From Phoebastria nigripes (Eukaryota; Chordata; Aves; Procellariiformes; Diomedeidae): DNA of 64,000 nt. Shown piece by piece: positions 40,301-53,259 of the stretch; the stretch's first letter is position 1, and every line of letters begins with the position of its first letter. The DNA is taken from positions 186,001-250,000 of the forward strand of contig JAYKAV010001787.1 in NCBI GenBank assembly GCA_035582835.1, written 5' to 3'. Below the pieces are notes generated by a model that was not told where the DNA came from, did not search any database, and was given only the letters and a program-made list of their open reading frames with translations. A program made the position numbers and the translations under genes.

Positions 40301-41469
40301 GTGACTGTGGGAACCAGCACTTTCAGAATAAAACATCAAACATCATGAGCCTTGTCAACAAGGCACTCTGCATCTTAAGCAAATAACAAATCAATGGTAG
40401 AGCAGGGAATAAAACCCACAAGCCCCAACTCCCACTAGCCTTTTTAATTGTCGGACGAACTGCTTCTCAAACACGAAAGCTGCTTGCTTCTGGATGTCAT
40501 CACCAAAACTCTGCTTGAACAAGGAGATCCCAGTGTTACACAAGCCGTTGACACTAAGTGGTCCCAGTGAAGAGCATAAAGTTGGAGTCAAACTGTCAGG
40601 CAATCCAGGCTTCAACATCAAAATTAAGATTTTTATCATTAAAATATTAAAAGGCAAAGCCATTTTTCAGTGGAAGGAATACCATGAGCTAGATGTTTTC
40701 ACAGAAATGACCAGCTGTGAAATACNGAGAAACCTGGCAGCTGTATCCTTCATAGTTTATCTGGCTGAAAGGACTGGCCGATCACTCCCCTCAATCCTGA
40801 GGGCCCAGAAATGCTGTAAGCCTTGGATCATACAAAGTTGCTTTCTAAACACGAATAGTAGACATGATAAAAACATATTAAAGAAAAGAAATTTCCTAGT
40901 GACTAGTAAAGTGTGAATAAGTGGTTCTGGNTGTTAGTTTGTAGCAGTTATCAACCTTTTCAGGCATTATTAAAATACTAAAGTGACTCGTGTGTCTTCA
41001 ATTATGTTGCAATCCAGAAATAGTTTAGAAAGATAGCAAGACTTTTCTTGGTTAGAGCTCTTAAAAAATATAAACACAAACATTTCTTATTCTAAATATG
41101 TAATAATTGCAAAGCGGTTAATTTACTGCAAGCTAAACCGTTCATTTAAAAATGCTTAGTTTGTTTTCAAAACAAGAGCTTCTGGCCTAGGAAGTTATGT
41201 AAAGAAGGTGTGTTCTTTATTGTTTTAATATACTTTAACTACATAATTGCTGAAACGTTTCCTTCTCAATATTTAATGCTCCTGTACCCAGAGGACTATA
41301 CTTAAAATCAGAACACGTGCAACACAAAGCACACACCAAAAAAGCCAAGAGCAGGAAAAGATACTATTTGCTTAAGAAAAAGGCAAAACAAGTCAGCAGC
41401 CCCCCACCTCAAACTGAAAACATAGGCACAAACGTTTAGACAGTCATTAATATCAAAACCGTATTCCCA
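37301..41469. other. Non-coding stretch
   Basis: No gene recognised. A 17-base word (CAGAGCCCCATAATTAT) occurs twice near 39596 and 39701. A 127-codon plus-strand frame (37349-37732) and a 140-codon frame (40494-40916) have no recognisable motifs and are treated as chance. Part of 37380-37600 has an enhancer-like AT texture. Confidence 0.5.
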
Positions 41470-41580
41470 GTGTGAAATCCTACCACCACCCCCCCAAAGT
41501 CAGCCACNCTGCTCCCCTCACTTCAGTAGGGGCGGCATTTCATTTCCCATGACTTTCAGTGAGGGGAGGGTCAGAGCACA
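41470..41580. repeat. Relic of old hairpin-type repeat
   Basis: TGTGAAATCCTACCACC near 41471, then CCCCTCACTTCAGTAGGGG and CAGTGAGGGGAGG, repeat the plan seen at 25868-25930: a GTGAAATCC start and complementary CCCCTCACT / AGTGAGGGG arms. I take it as a second diverged copy of the same ancient amniote family. The library name is unknown to me. Confidence 0.4.
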
Positions 41581-43431
41581 GCACAGATAGGCAGATCATT
41601 AAAATTAACTGTTCCTGGTGTCCACCCTCTTATGACCTTCACAAACATTTCTAATCAACTGTGTTGCAATTAATTGCTGAGATATCCCGTTACATACAGA
41701 CAAATCTTTCCAGATGTATCCATTTAAGAGGAAAATTTAGAAACTGGCATAAATCCACCACTCTTGACATGCCTTCCCTTTTTTGATTTATTTTTAATCT
41801 TGCACTTCTCCTTTTTTCCCCATACCTTTCATCCCTCGTTCCATACTCCTCCCTCTCAGGGAAAATGCATGGTGACAGCATAGACTGCATGGCAGCAGGA
41901 GGAACGAAAGGTTTATTTCAAGGTTGCTCTGTTCTTTTGTGTGTGTGTGGTTTTGTTAAGTACATACCATATTTCTGAAATCCAGCTAGGAAAACCTAGA
42001 AAAGTCTTCCAATTATAATCCTTGATATTTCCCCTGAAGCTAAACCAAAGCCCCTTTGAACTAGAAAAGTGTCCTTCAAAAACGAGAAGGGCAAGACCTG
42101 AACTTTTCTACCTGTAGTCTTCTAGTCCAAGATTAGAGTTGGGTTCTTTTTTTCCCCCTCCTCCTTGAAAGAAAATACACTGATTTTTAATACAACTATT
42201 TTTAGCTAATCCAACTTTCCTTTTTATCCTCTGTAGCCAATCCCTGCACCAGTCGTTTGAGCATTATTTAAGTTATATGTCTACATCAAAAGTAACAGCT
42301 TCCCTGGTGTATATTTGCTGGCTGCGCAGAGGAGGTAAATAAGATTTTTCAGTCTTCTTGTCAAAAATCCCATTGTCACAGGCATGTTTATTGATTGATT
42401 TTCCCAAGTATGTAAGTTACGGATTAGCCTTTGCTCATGTTAAAAACAGTTTCCATTAGGAAGTCAATGCCTCATAAGGTGCAGATGGATTTAGCGTGTG
42501 TGTATTCATCTGGTGCTCTCTCAGATGGCTCCATGGTGAGGTTGCAGGGTGATTTCAGGGAGGAGAGCATTCATCATTCTTGCTTACATGGTAGCTAATA
42601 GGCTTCTCCCTGCTGCCCCGGGTGCTGCTCGTAACAAGACCATAAAGATTGAGACTGTGTATATGTTGGTTAGCATAACTACTTTAATGCAGGTGGTTTA
42701 GAAAACTTATAGGTAGCATAAATGTGAGTCTTCTAGCATGAAGTATCATAACAAGGTGCAGCAAGGGTTTAATGCACAGAAAGGGAATCATTCCAATTTT
42801 TCTAATGGGCTTTCATACCCATATGAAGAAAAGCAGTTCAGCTTCCTACATCTTTTAGAAGTAGCACGCTTTACATAAAACCTATTGCCTTTCTGCTTGA
42901 TCTATGGTTTTAAACATAATATTATGCCCAGAATCTGAACTAAAAAGGTAATAAAGATACTGTCTTCTGGGACCAGGACAGCAATGAAACTTCCATTTTC
43001 ATAACTCACCAACCCCAAGTACAGCTTATTAAATTTATTCTCATGGAGTGTTTAACAAATAAACCGAGGGAAACACATTCAAGTGAAATAATGTTCAGTA
43101 TTTTAATTCAAGGTCTGTGTGAGGACAAGTAATCATGCATTTTGCTTAATTGCTTCACACTTATTCCTGTTTTTAACACCTCTCCAGCAAATTAGACAAG
43201 AATCTTCAATGTGTTACTGGAGTTGTGTCAAAGACCATATATTACCCGCTTCGTATGCTCCAGCAAAAGTCCAGAAGCTACACAGAAGACAGACTGGACC
43301 AGAGTGAGGGGAAAAGCTTATGAAAGGAAGTCTCATGGTGCATTACTGAAGTTAAGAGCAAACATTCCTACTACAGAAGCACTCAAAGGCCTTAACCAGA
43401 ATAAGTTCCTTGCTATATCCAGGAGAGGCTG
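41581..43431. other. Non-coding stretch
   Basis: Nothing gene-like recognised. A GTGTGTGTGTGG run lies near 41939-41950. Confidence 0.5.
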
Positions 43432-43500
43432 GAGGGCCTATTGGTTAAAGCACAGGTATAAAGCTTTACATTTGAATGCCCCAGGCATCTCAGAGCTACA
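43432..43500 (+). mobile_element. Possible tRNA-derived SINE head
   Basis: GGCCTATTGGTTAAAGCACAGG carries a box-A-like word as in tRNA-derived SINEs, and TTTGAATGCC about 25 bases later could be a worn box B. It is diverged and lacks the rest of a family consensus, so the call is tentative. It is not an intact tRNA gene. Confidence 0.3.
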
Positions 43501-46032
43501 AGGTAACCAGCAAAGTCCTCAGCCAACTGCTCAAGTGTTTCGGTAGCCTTAGTTAACCCACAATTTTAGCATGAGGACCTCTTACTGATCTAATGCCTTT
43601 CCAATACACACGGAATTCCTGCTACATGGAAGACTATGGACACCAATTCTTTAGGCACTGAAGCCCTGAGTGTCACAATTTAGACCCTCAGGGTGGGACT
43701 AGCACTTCTTCACTTCCCAGACACATTGCAAAGATGCATACACTCAAGACTGAAGGGCAATCAGGTACTGTGGTTTCCAAGGGCTACTTAGGTGGCGCAG
43801 CTGGTTTGCACTGGATGCATCTGGGAAAGCAAGAAGCTTAAATGTGAGGATTCAAGAGAAGAGTAAAAGAGTATTCGCTGGCTCACAGGACACTGCCCGA
43901 CCTGAAGAATCCCCATATTTCTCCCTCAAAGTCCCAAAAGACAGGACTGGGAGCTGGGTAGNTTTTTAATGAGTTCTCACACGGAGCACAAGGGTGTTGG
44001 TAGGTGCTGGGCTCTCTCCTTCACTCTCATTGAGAGGCAAGAGCCTTTGGACCACAGGCTAGCACTGCCTTTGCAATGGTCACCCCAGGAGATCTGAGGA
44101 TGACTCACACTGGCCTCATTAGCATGGAAAAAGNGACCAGTATGTTCTCTTTTGGACAAGGGATGAGATATAACTACACTGCGGTAGTCAAAGCCTCTTT
44201 TCTAGACATGGTGAATATGACGTGGAACAGCTCAAACATTTTTATGGCCACCGCCAAAGGGAGACAAGAGTCTCACTCAGGACTTAAATTACCTACATTT
44301 GCAGGTATAGAAAAAAAAAGGGCATTGCCTTATTAGTTTGGCATTGACAAGCTGGACAATTTCCTCCACTTCGCAGGCAGCATCTCAGTGAGAGGTAAGC
44401 CTGGTGGCAGCTTTCAAGCTGTCTATTGTAAGGTATGCACTTCAAAAGAGTATGTATTTTAGCAAGTACAAATTAAAACACGGGCAACAATTTTATACAG
44501 AAAAAAATCCCACTGTGACAGAAAAAAACTGGCTAGCATTCAGAAGCACAGCTCTTTAAGCTGGTATTGATTGACTGATTCATTAGATGTATAGAAGTGT
44601 TATTGAGAGGGTGAGGGCTCCTATCCAGATGGATAGGCGCTCTCAACACAACTTCAGAATGCATCTCAAAAGCAACCATACAAATTAAAGATATCCCACC
44701 ACAAGTAAACCCAATCACATCAGCTTCATACCCATTCAATTGTCACTTCCCTACTGTCTCACTAATTTCAGGGGCTGTCAGTGGGGGGAAAGACTGAATT
44801 CTGCGATATGCCTTGACTTGACAATGTGCCCTGACTCAGACTGAGAAGAGAGGAGGCACTGTCAGACCAGGTGGCAAGAGCTTTTGAAGTATGTCAGCGC
44901 TTGGCCCGTCTTTCTTCANTCATTTTAATCAAGGAGGCTCCAATTCAGATAACCCCTGCTGATCACAGCTAAGACTAACATTGTAAGAAAAGCAGAAGAA
45001 CGTTAGTACCGAGATGTGGATAGGTATATTATTCATATGTGCTACTGTATGCACACCTCCTGAAACAACCTGAAGTTGCCTTGAGTTCATGATTTTTTAC
45101 CAACCCAGGCAAAGCTTCCACTGAATGTTACCAGGGACGTTATTTGACTTGAAAGAGCAAGCATGAATTTTGTACATCCACCCAGCAATGCATCTCGATG
45201 TGAAATCAATTCCGATAATGCCATTGAACGTAACTTATCCCAAAATTACTTGCTTATGCCATAGTTTTCCCTGTGAAACCCTGCAATACTTGAACTGATA
45301 ACGTTGGATCTGAAGTCTCATGACTATTATGCAGTATTACTCTCCAGCTGGGAGACTTGGCAAGGCAACACATTGACATCTTCATGAACTTAGCACTTCA
45401 CATCAAGGAGAGGATGTGAGCTTGTCAACTTGACACTCGTAGTGTAATCTCTTTCAAATTGGCCCTTAGAAATCATTACAATATGACTGGAAGCTCTTCA
45501 CAGTCATATAAATAGGATACATAAGATTCAGCTGTTACAAAAAAAGTCAAAGGATACTAATCATGTCCTTTCACCCAAATTAATATTGTCACATTTACTT
45601 ACTAGTGCTTAGAGGATGTTGGTGAAATGTCTTTACTATCTGTTTTGGTTCCTCCGTACATCATTAGAAGGATTCTTTCATTTTATCTTTACTGAAGCTG
45701 TCCTTCAATTAACACAGAATTTCTTTCTAGCTTGCCAGATATTTTTAAAGTTACAAATATGTGTCACACTAGTGTCCAATCCTTAAGAAATGCCTTCACC
45801 TCATTAAATTACATGGAAACTTGTCCTAGGTTCATTGCAATGGCAGGATTTTATTTTAAAACTGGAAGCACTTAGAATTCTAAGGGAAATAATCAGAAGT
45901 ATTTAAATATTTGACAGTGTTTTAAGGATGAACAGAAATTCTGAGTGCTTCCTCCTTGCAGAGGACTTGCAGAGTCCATGTGGCTACGTAAACAATTAAA
46001 GATAAACCAAGAAGAACAAGAATTCGGCACTT

Positions 46033-46057
46033 AAAAAAAAAAAAAAAAAAAAAAAAT
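46033..46057. repeat. A25 homopolymer
   Basis: Uninterrupted run of 25 A after GGCACTT. It may be the tail of an old retroposed copy, but no source is recognisable to its left. Confidence 0.9.
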
Positions 46058-46871
46058 CAGAGCCCACTTAGAGCCCTCATAGTCCTTTGAACTGGTATAC
46101 TTAACCTGTTAATAATCTACATTTTAGCTTAGGTAGAGAAGAGGAAATTTTATGTCACTCATGATCCAAATCTCAGAGAAAATATGGAAGTATGGGCATC
46201 AAGGGGATGCGCCCTACAGGCAAAAACTATCTGCCTGCACCATCATCTTCTGTTAACACCAGGGAGATCTTAATTCCAGTACTTCACATCGTGAAAGTAT
46301 CGCACAAGGAGATAAATGGTTTTTTGTATTTAGCGCTCAGATCCTCTACGATTTTATGGTTTCATACCCATACCAGCAATGTAAGTAAAACTTTGTTTGC
46401 ATAACAGGTATGAGTACTTACATGTGAGATCTGAACACACAACAGCATATGGACTAACTGCAATTATAAAACTGCACAAGGACCACTTCTGTGCACAATG
46501 CAGTGGCAAAAACCTACAGGACCAAAAATAGAGTGTAATCTTCATGCAAAATACAAACTTTGACAGCATCTCTGGCCACCTGAGACAGTTCCCAAGGGTC
46601 TCAGGTGAAAAACAGAAATCCGACATCAAACACCCAGACATCCTTTCATCTAATTACTTCCTCTCATTTTATTAGCTCTCTGCTAGCTGGGTTGCATAAG
46701 CCATTCCACTGCATGAGAAGGATCTGTAGCCATGGAAATATTTTTTCTCTGAAAGCATACTTGCTCACTTCGTGAAAAATGTATAATCCTCCCTGGCAAA
46801 GCAGTGGGGATATTGGATGTTTGAAGTATGCAGATTGAGCCCGAAGAGCACAACCACCACCAGCGCCCCAA

Positions 46872-46878
46872 GGGGGGG

Positions 46879-46906
<28 letters not shown>
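46872..46906. repeat. G7A28 homopolymer pair
   Basis: Seven G then twenty-eight A without interruption. Long runs are prone to length error in assembly. Confidence 0.9.
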
Positions 46907-46909
<3 letters not shown>

Positions 46910-49900
46910 CTCTAGTTATGGGAGAGTCCTGGCACAGCTCTTGTCTAAAGGCAGCCCTGACAGCCAGGCTTGCCTGGAGTGAAGGGGGAGTGCCTGGCTT
47001 TCCTTCCTCTGCACTTGGCAAGTGTTGGGAGCCAAGGTAAAGGATCTGGGGTGTCCCACAGCTGCTTTTCTGCCTCTTCCCTTTTGGAGGAGCTGACACC
47101 TGGATGTAGGTGAAGAGGAATCAGTTGCTTCACTCATCCAAAATTCAAGAAGTTGTGTCTCTAGAGGAGTATGTAGAAATGGCACCTGCTGCCTTCATGT
47201 GAGGAGGAACCTAGTCCAGGGTCTTCATCACTTAGTTCTGTGAATTTGGGTACCAACTATGAACTACTAGAGTTTTAGATATTAGTCACTTTTTTCTCCA
47301 TTTTACTAGCAAAAGAAAGAGCTAATAATGCTATCCTTTATTTCAACTATTTTCAAGCAGCAGCAAAACACACACTACATTTGATAATCTTATTGTTTGT
47401 GTTGGTAGATTGACTCTGGCAGGAGATCCCACAATATTAATTATGTGGCAATAAAGTTGCAAGCCCCCATGAGACCTAGTTCTGCTCTTGAAATCAGGGA
47501 GTATAAGCCTCTTCGCAGCACCCTGGGAAAAAAAAAAGCAGTGACATTTCCTCAGACTTGAGCCAAAACATCTGCGTGCATCCTACAGAAGGTTTTTTTT
47601 TTCTTTCCTTCCACAAATCTCATTCAACTGCACTTGGCTGTCAATATTGGGAACAGGACATTTACTGCAGGTTACGCGGTGACTCTGCAGATCACAGTTG
47701 ACCATGCGGATTCCAGACACCCATAAACATTTCTGTTTTGTTTCCAGCACTTCAGGTCGCCCACAAATTCAGTGATGAATTTATGGAATGGGGCACCCGT
47801 GACTTGTCAAAGTTTACTTTTCATGGCAGGCAACACAGATAAAAATCATTCCTGGCTATCACGATTGGGTTGCACTGAAGTGCCACGTCAGGTTGAGCTC
47901 AGCTAAATTCAAGTGTCCACTGAAAAGATGTAGTATTTCACCTTTCAAGAGCAATGGCTAAATTCTGGGCTTGTTACAAGCTCCAAGGAAACAACAACTT
48001 ATTATTTAAGCAAGTACTGCAGTAGACCAGGAGTCAAACTGAGATCCTGGTTATTAATTACCCTACAGCTTCAAGGGTGACAGCAGGAAAAACTGTCAGT
48101 ACCAAACCGTCTAAGTTACACAGGTGAGTGAGAAAAGAAAGGATGAATATCTACCTGCTTCCTACTTCTGCTCAAAAGTCTACTTGAGAATGGAAGTGAG
48201 GACCTACTTCCAGTTTACCCCCTTTCCCAAACAGAGAGTCACAGTATTGATGGCCAGTCTCCGACAGCCAAGGGCTGTCAACAGCCACCCCCTAACCTGA
48301 GGGGAGATCTTTTGGACCCGTAGAGTGCACTGTGACTCCCTTCCTGCACATGTACGTAGGTTTTTTCCCCCTTGGAAGTCACTGTGGGGAAGGGATATTG
48401 CACACCCAGGTCTTGCCCCAGCATGGAGTCAAGCTACGGCCACAGTGGACATCTGGATCCCAGTTTATACATATCTGATAGAGTGAGCAAGTGAGATACT
48501 GTGACTTCCACTAGGTCCATGACCTCCCCTGGATCTGAGTCCTGCAGTGATGGAGAACACATCAAACACCTAGTGTTTGCATTTAGGCTGGAGTGGGAGG
48601 AGAAAGGTCTGTGTCCACTTGAATGCTAAGATAACACTATTGCTATTTGAGTTTAGCTGCTCTAAGTGACATACACGTCATGGCTTCACCTCCTCAGGTA
48701 AGGGCACCTAGGGAACTAAACAGTAGCTTATTACAAACTGTGGACATTTGGGGTTCAGCCCAGAAATAACCTGTGATTTTCCCAAAAGGCTTCAGGCTAG
48801 TGCTGGGCAGGGACTAATTCTTCCTTCTGACAGACAGGAACCAGCCACGCTGGGGAAGAGAAGGGGCAGACCATGGGCTGAGATGTTGACAGCATATTTT
48901 TGGGAACCGTTTTAACTTCTGATTTCCTATAGATCCAAGCAAGCTCACAGGGCTTCTGAGCAAGTTGCTGCCGGTGAGCTGTGATTTCTCTTCCCCCAGA
49001 TAAACAATTATTCAACTTAACACAACTATACAGCCAAAAATAGTTGAAAAGAGGTAAGATCATGCTAAACATATTACCAATACAAAGTTGTGGGGTGTTT
49101 TTTTGTTTTTGTTTTTTTCCCAAAATCTTTCAAAAGAGCTGGGAAAGTATTCAAGAGGCAACATGCACTTTCCTTTAGCATAATTTTCTCCCATTATCCC
49201 TCAGCCTTTGTTCTGCTGATGGGGATGCCATCACATGGAGCAACAGAGCTCCTCCTTTCCCCTAGCTATAACTCCTGAGAGGCTGCAGTTCTTCCTGCAA
49301 AGTAACAGTAAATCTAGACAGGACCTGCTAAATCCTTGGCTGAAACAACAAATACTCCTTTGCCACATGCAGAGATTGTGAAAGTAGTAAGGGCTGATGT
49401 CCATTCAAACACAGCACTGAACAGACTGCTTGGCATTCTGTAACCTAGCAAGCATGCAGCAGACACTGCGTTTGGGAAGAGCAAAACCTCTTAGTAGTCT
49501 CTACCTTTTTGCCTACTGAGCTGGCAATTGACTGGAGAAAACACAGGAGCAAAAGCAGAGAAGGGAAAAGAGGTGCAAGACAGAGCTGAACATGATGCCA
49601 TAGGTGGTACTTTTGTAAACCACTCCTGCCCCCTGCAAGACACTTAGCCTTAAGTGTACATAGTTTCTTCCCCAGCAGCATTTTTTCTGCATTCTTTTGT
49701 CCTACTGCATAATATCTAAGTATCTGACTCTTTTGTGATAAGCACTACACACTTAGTACTAATCGCAGTGGATTTTATTCCCTTGTTCTTTTTTGAACTT
49801 CCCTTAATTTCTCTTCTTGTTTCTGATTGGATCAGCTATAATTGTTATATTGATTTTATATTTTTCTATCTGCAATTTATCAGCAGTATCTTTTTCTATT

Positions 49901-50869
49901 TGCTACTGCTCTTGACTGCAGGAACAGTCTGAATGAATCAGAATTATGTCTAGTCGCAGCTGAGCTGTGGAAACCTGCTGAGCCATCATAGCTAGAACCC
50001 TGGATCCCAGAAACTGTCATAAATAAAAGCCATTATGAATAGTACCTCATGCCATTTCTGACTGTGAGCATATAACAGCAGACTCTGTATGGGCAGGAAA
50101 ACAATAACTACTTTATGCACCTATTTGAATGTTAGTACAAGGAGCTTTTCTCTGGTGTTACACAGAAACCTTGGAGTTCCTACTTCTTGCATAGTATGAT
50201 TTCTAAATTCTGCTTCAAAGCTTCAGTGAATCTCCCTCCTCCTGTCCATGAACTGAAAAGCCAGACCCAGTGTGAAGGAGAATTTCTTTTCTATTAGAAA
50301 AGCAGGCGACATGGCGAGTATAGCTCCTGCGCGTGACTCTACAGGGCTGAGTGAAGTGCAGGAATCTTCGTCCCCTTTCTGAAGCAAGCTTATCCCAGGA
50401 AAAACTAGCTAAATCACATGCAGAATAAGTAAGTGATGCAAATAAAGTAAATGAAATATATCTGCACAAGTCTGAAGATGGGAGGAAGCGGGAAGGAAGC
50501 AAGCGGAGAGCAGTGGAGTGGAGGGAATGGGGATCTCCAGAATGAAGCTTGGAGCACGGGAGTGAGAGGGGTATCTGCAATCATCTGCCTGCAGCCTTGT
50601 GCTGTCCTCGGCAGTAAGGTTTAGTAAACTCTTAATTAACATATCAATTTCTATCCTAAAAACCAGTTACAGGAGCTGTGCTATCTTTACTACAGGAAAT
50701 CCCTCATAAATGCTCTGCCTCTTTTCCAATAGGAAATGCTGTTGNGCCAACCCTGTCGTTTCTGCTCAAAGAGCTCTTCTCCCCTCCTCCCCCCTTCCTT
50801 ACAGTCTTCCCCTCTCGTAAATCTGTAGATGACAGTCATATCCTCTCTCAACCTTTGTTTTTTCTCACC

Positions 50870-51640
50870 TGAAGAAGCCTCACTTTCAATTTTCTTTCAT
50901 AAGATAGGCTGCTAAGACCATTGTACCTTTCTTCTCACTCATTCCATCTTAAATTAATTTTTGAGAGATTATACACAGAGATCCACACAGTATTTCAGAT
51001 AAGGTCATACTGGAGCCTTGTACATAGCATGGAAATCACTACACTAAAACCAGAACATAGTAGCTTATGACCCCAGTGAGCTTTTTCACAGCTATGTCTG
51101 TAGCTGACTAAAACACATGACCTGGCTTCTCCTCTGCTCCCAGCTCAAGCACCAGTTTAATGCCTGAAATTCTTGTTTGTGGCCCAAAGTGCATAACTTT
51201 GCATTTTGTACTATAACATTCCATCACATTTATATCATTCCTGATCTCAAGGTCATCTAATTATTTCTATATAACATGGTAATTCACATTTTTATTGTTA
51301 ATGTGTCCCATATTTATGCCACCAGAAAGAGAAAAAAAAAAAAAATCATTAATTCACCCCTACTTTTGATATTGAGGTCATTAATGAAAATATTGAATCA
51401 GATTATGCCCTAATCTGATAATTGTACTTCGCTAGACACTTTCTAACAGTTCCCCTTTCAGCATGGTCTTTTGCCAGCTTCCTCTGGGCCACCTTCCACC
51501 ATCACTTTATAATTCTTACACGTCAATCTCCATCTTAACTTAATTAAGTTACTATAAGTTTAACTAATATTTTCCCATCTAGCACAACAGTAGACGTTTT
51601 ACAGAAGCCTAGAATACTGCTTACACATGTACTTTTTTTT
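50870..51640 (-). pseudogene. Ancient CR1 LINE reverse-transcriptase fragment
   Basis: Translating the minus strand gives two CR1 ORF2 landmarks: STKCKVMHFG at 51183-51212 (family word AKCKVMHLG) and MYKAPV, a stop, then PYLKYCV at 50984-51025 (family LYKALVRPHLEYCV). Between and around them the order of DNA words fits the 3' half of the reverse-transcriptase ORF and the following C-terminal region. The frame is broken by stops and indels, so it is dead. The divergence is much greater than that of the CR1 tail at 55245, pointing to an old amniote-type insertion. Confidence 0.75.
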
Positions 51641-53259
51641 TCCCCCTTCAGCTTTTCCATACCTTAGAAATGGGGAGGACTGAGTAGCCTGCAATCCTAC
51701 AGATGTGTTGGAGCTACGCTACCAGGAAGAAGCAGCAGCTCAGGGGGCAGGAGGCTGAGAAGATCAAAACATGATTGCCCTCCGTGCAATCAGCTCTGCC
51801 TCTCAGCAGCCTCAGAGCATCAACCAGGTTTGTAATTCAACCTTCTCAGCATCCTACATCATGAGGTTGGGAAGGAAGGCTTGTCCTTTTTTCTCCTCCT
51901 TGATNGGATGACAACAGACATCACTGCAAGAAGATGCCTTTGAATATTACCTCCCTAAAATCAATTTGTCCAAAAAGGGCAAGAGATTGAGGAGTTCAGC
52001 TGGAACAAGATTTCTCCCCATGCATACACATATATGTGTTTTTAAAGCATCTTTCTTATTGTGCACAATAGTTATTCCTGAAACATCATTCTTGAAAATT
52101 GTTTGTTCAGTGCAAATGCAGTAAAGGACGTCCCAGGTGCTACATCGTTGTCAATTCCTTCAGTGCTTGCAGCTTTCTTGCAGCCTCGTAAGAAGTTCGA
52201 ACTCCTNTTCTAGGCTATTTCAAGACTGTAGGAGCTATTCAAGATGATAAAGTAATATTAAATGCCTTTGCAAAGCTTTTTTTTTTTTTCTTCCCCCTCT
52301 CTTCTTCCAAGAAATGTCAGAGCTAAGACTTGCCTTTGTGCTTGTTTTCCTTTGGTATTACACAAATCCCATGAGATTTTCCTATTAGACCTGATGACCA
52401 GATACCTTACCCCTGGCAATAAAAGGCATATCTGTGCATGAGTCAGAAACATAACTGTGGCATTCCTTCGCCTTTCTGTTAATGGTGGAGTTCACATTCA
52501 TTTAGGCTTTTTATCAAAATCTATATTGGGAGAGTAATGTGGATGTTAAAAGGAAAAATAATGGGTTTGCTGTATGCAAGTGCATCAGAATAAGCTCTTG
52601 TTGTGTACTGCACATCCAATGAACTACACAGTTTGTGACTGCTGATTTTCATTTGTCAAAACATTTAGGATTTATGGAATCTTGTTTTATGCTCCTATCA
52701 TACTCCCATCTATGACTCAGGCTTACTTGTATTCTTTATTGCAGCTAATGTTCTCTTATGTCAGAGCATGACATGAAAAACCTTTAAAGACATAGCATAA
52801 AAAAAGATTAGTTTTTTGTTCGAGGTAGACTATCAGCTCCTTTGGAGCCATTTACAGTTGAGATGGAGTTTGGGGCCAATCTCATGTTACCTGTACCACT
52901 GGNGACACAACTGACACTTTGCCAGTAAATATTAACTTATTATGAACTACAGAAATATCTTCCTGTTCCAAAACTCCATGTTCCCCTTTTACCCTTGCTG
53001 TCTAGGATGACTGAAAGTAATACGAAGTCCTTGAACAAGTCCCAGCTACACTTATTATGCTCCCAGCAAAATTTGATCCAAACTTCAATAGGATGGGTTT
53101 TTGAAGTGCCATGGATTCAGAGAGTCTGGAAAGTTTCCGAGGTCCTTTATTGCTCTTTTTGTTTTANGGATGATGCAGTTGTTAGCATAGTGTAGGCTCT
53201 AATAAGACAAGAAACAGAGAAAGCNGAGATGGTGAACTTAATCTCAACATCAATGCCTT
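51641..53259. other. Non-coding stretch between two old CR1 copies
   Basis: No gene recognised. A segment near 52870-52905 faintly recalls another amniote dispersed repeat but cannot be supported. Confidence 0.45.

Larger units (their letters stand above)
43501..50869. other. Non-coding stretch with two long A runs
   Basis: About 7 kb with no recognised gene. Runs of 25 A (46033-46057) and 28 A preceded by seven G (46872-46906) occur. Neither has a clear AATAAA-bearing retrocopy to its left. The minus-strand frame 46683-47099 crosses the second run and is low-complexity in its middle, so it is not a gene. Confidence 0.5.

Noticed and set aside
40494..40916. 140-codon plus-strand frame
   Set aside because: No recognised family or promoter; its length is within what chance gives in this window.
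43789..43865. tRNA-like segment with TGGCGCAGCTGG box-A word
   Set aside because: No acceptor stem or cloverleaf could be drawn and the box-B word is poor.
46020..46030. GAATTCGGCAC followed by poly(A), like a cDNA-library adaptor
   Set aside because: Only the first 11 bases match such an adaptor and the flanks are ordinary genomic sequence, so coincidence is the simpler reading.
46683..47099. 138-codon minus-strand frame
   Set aside because: Its middle is a phenylalanine run made by the A28 homopolymer; not a believable protein.
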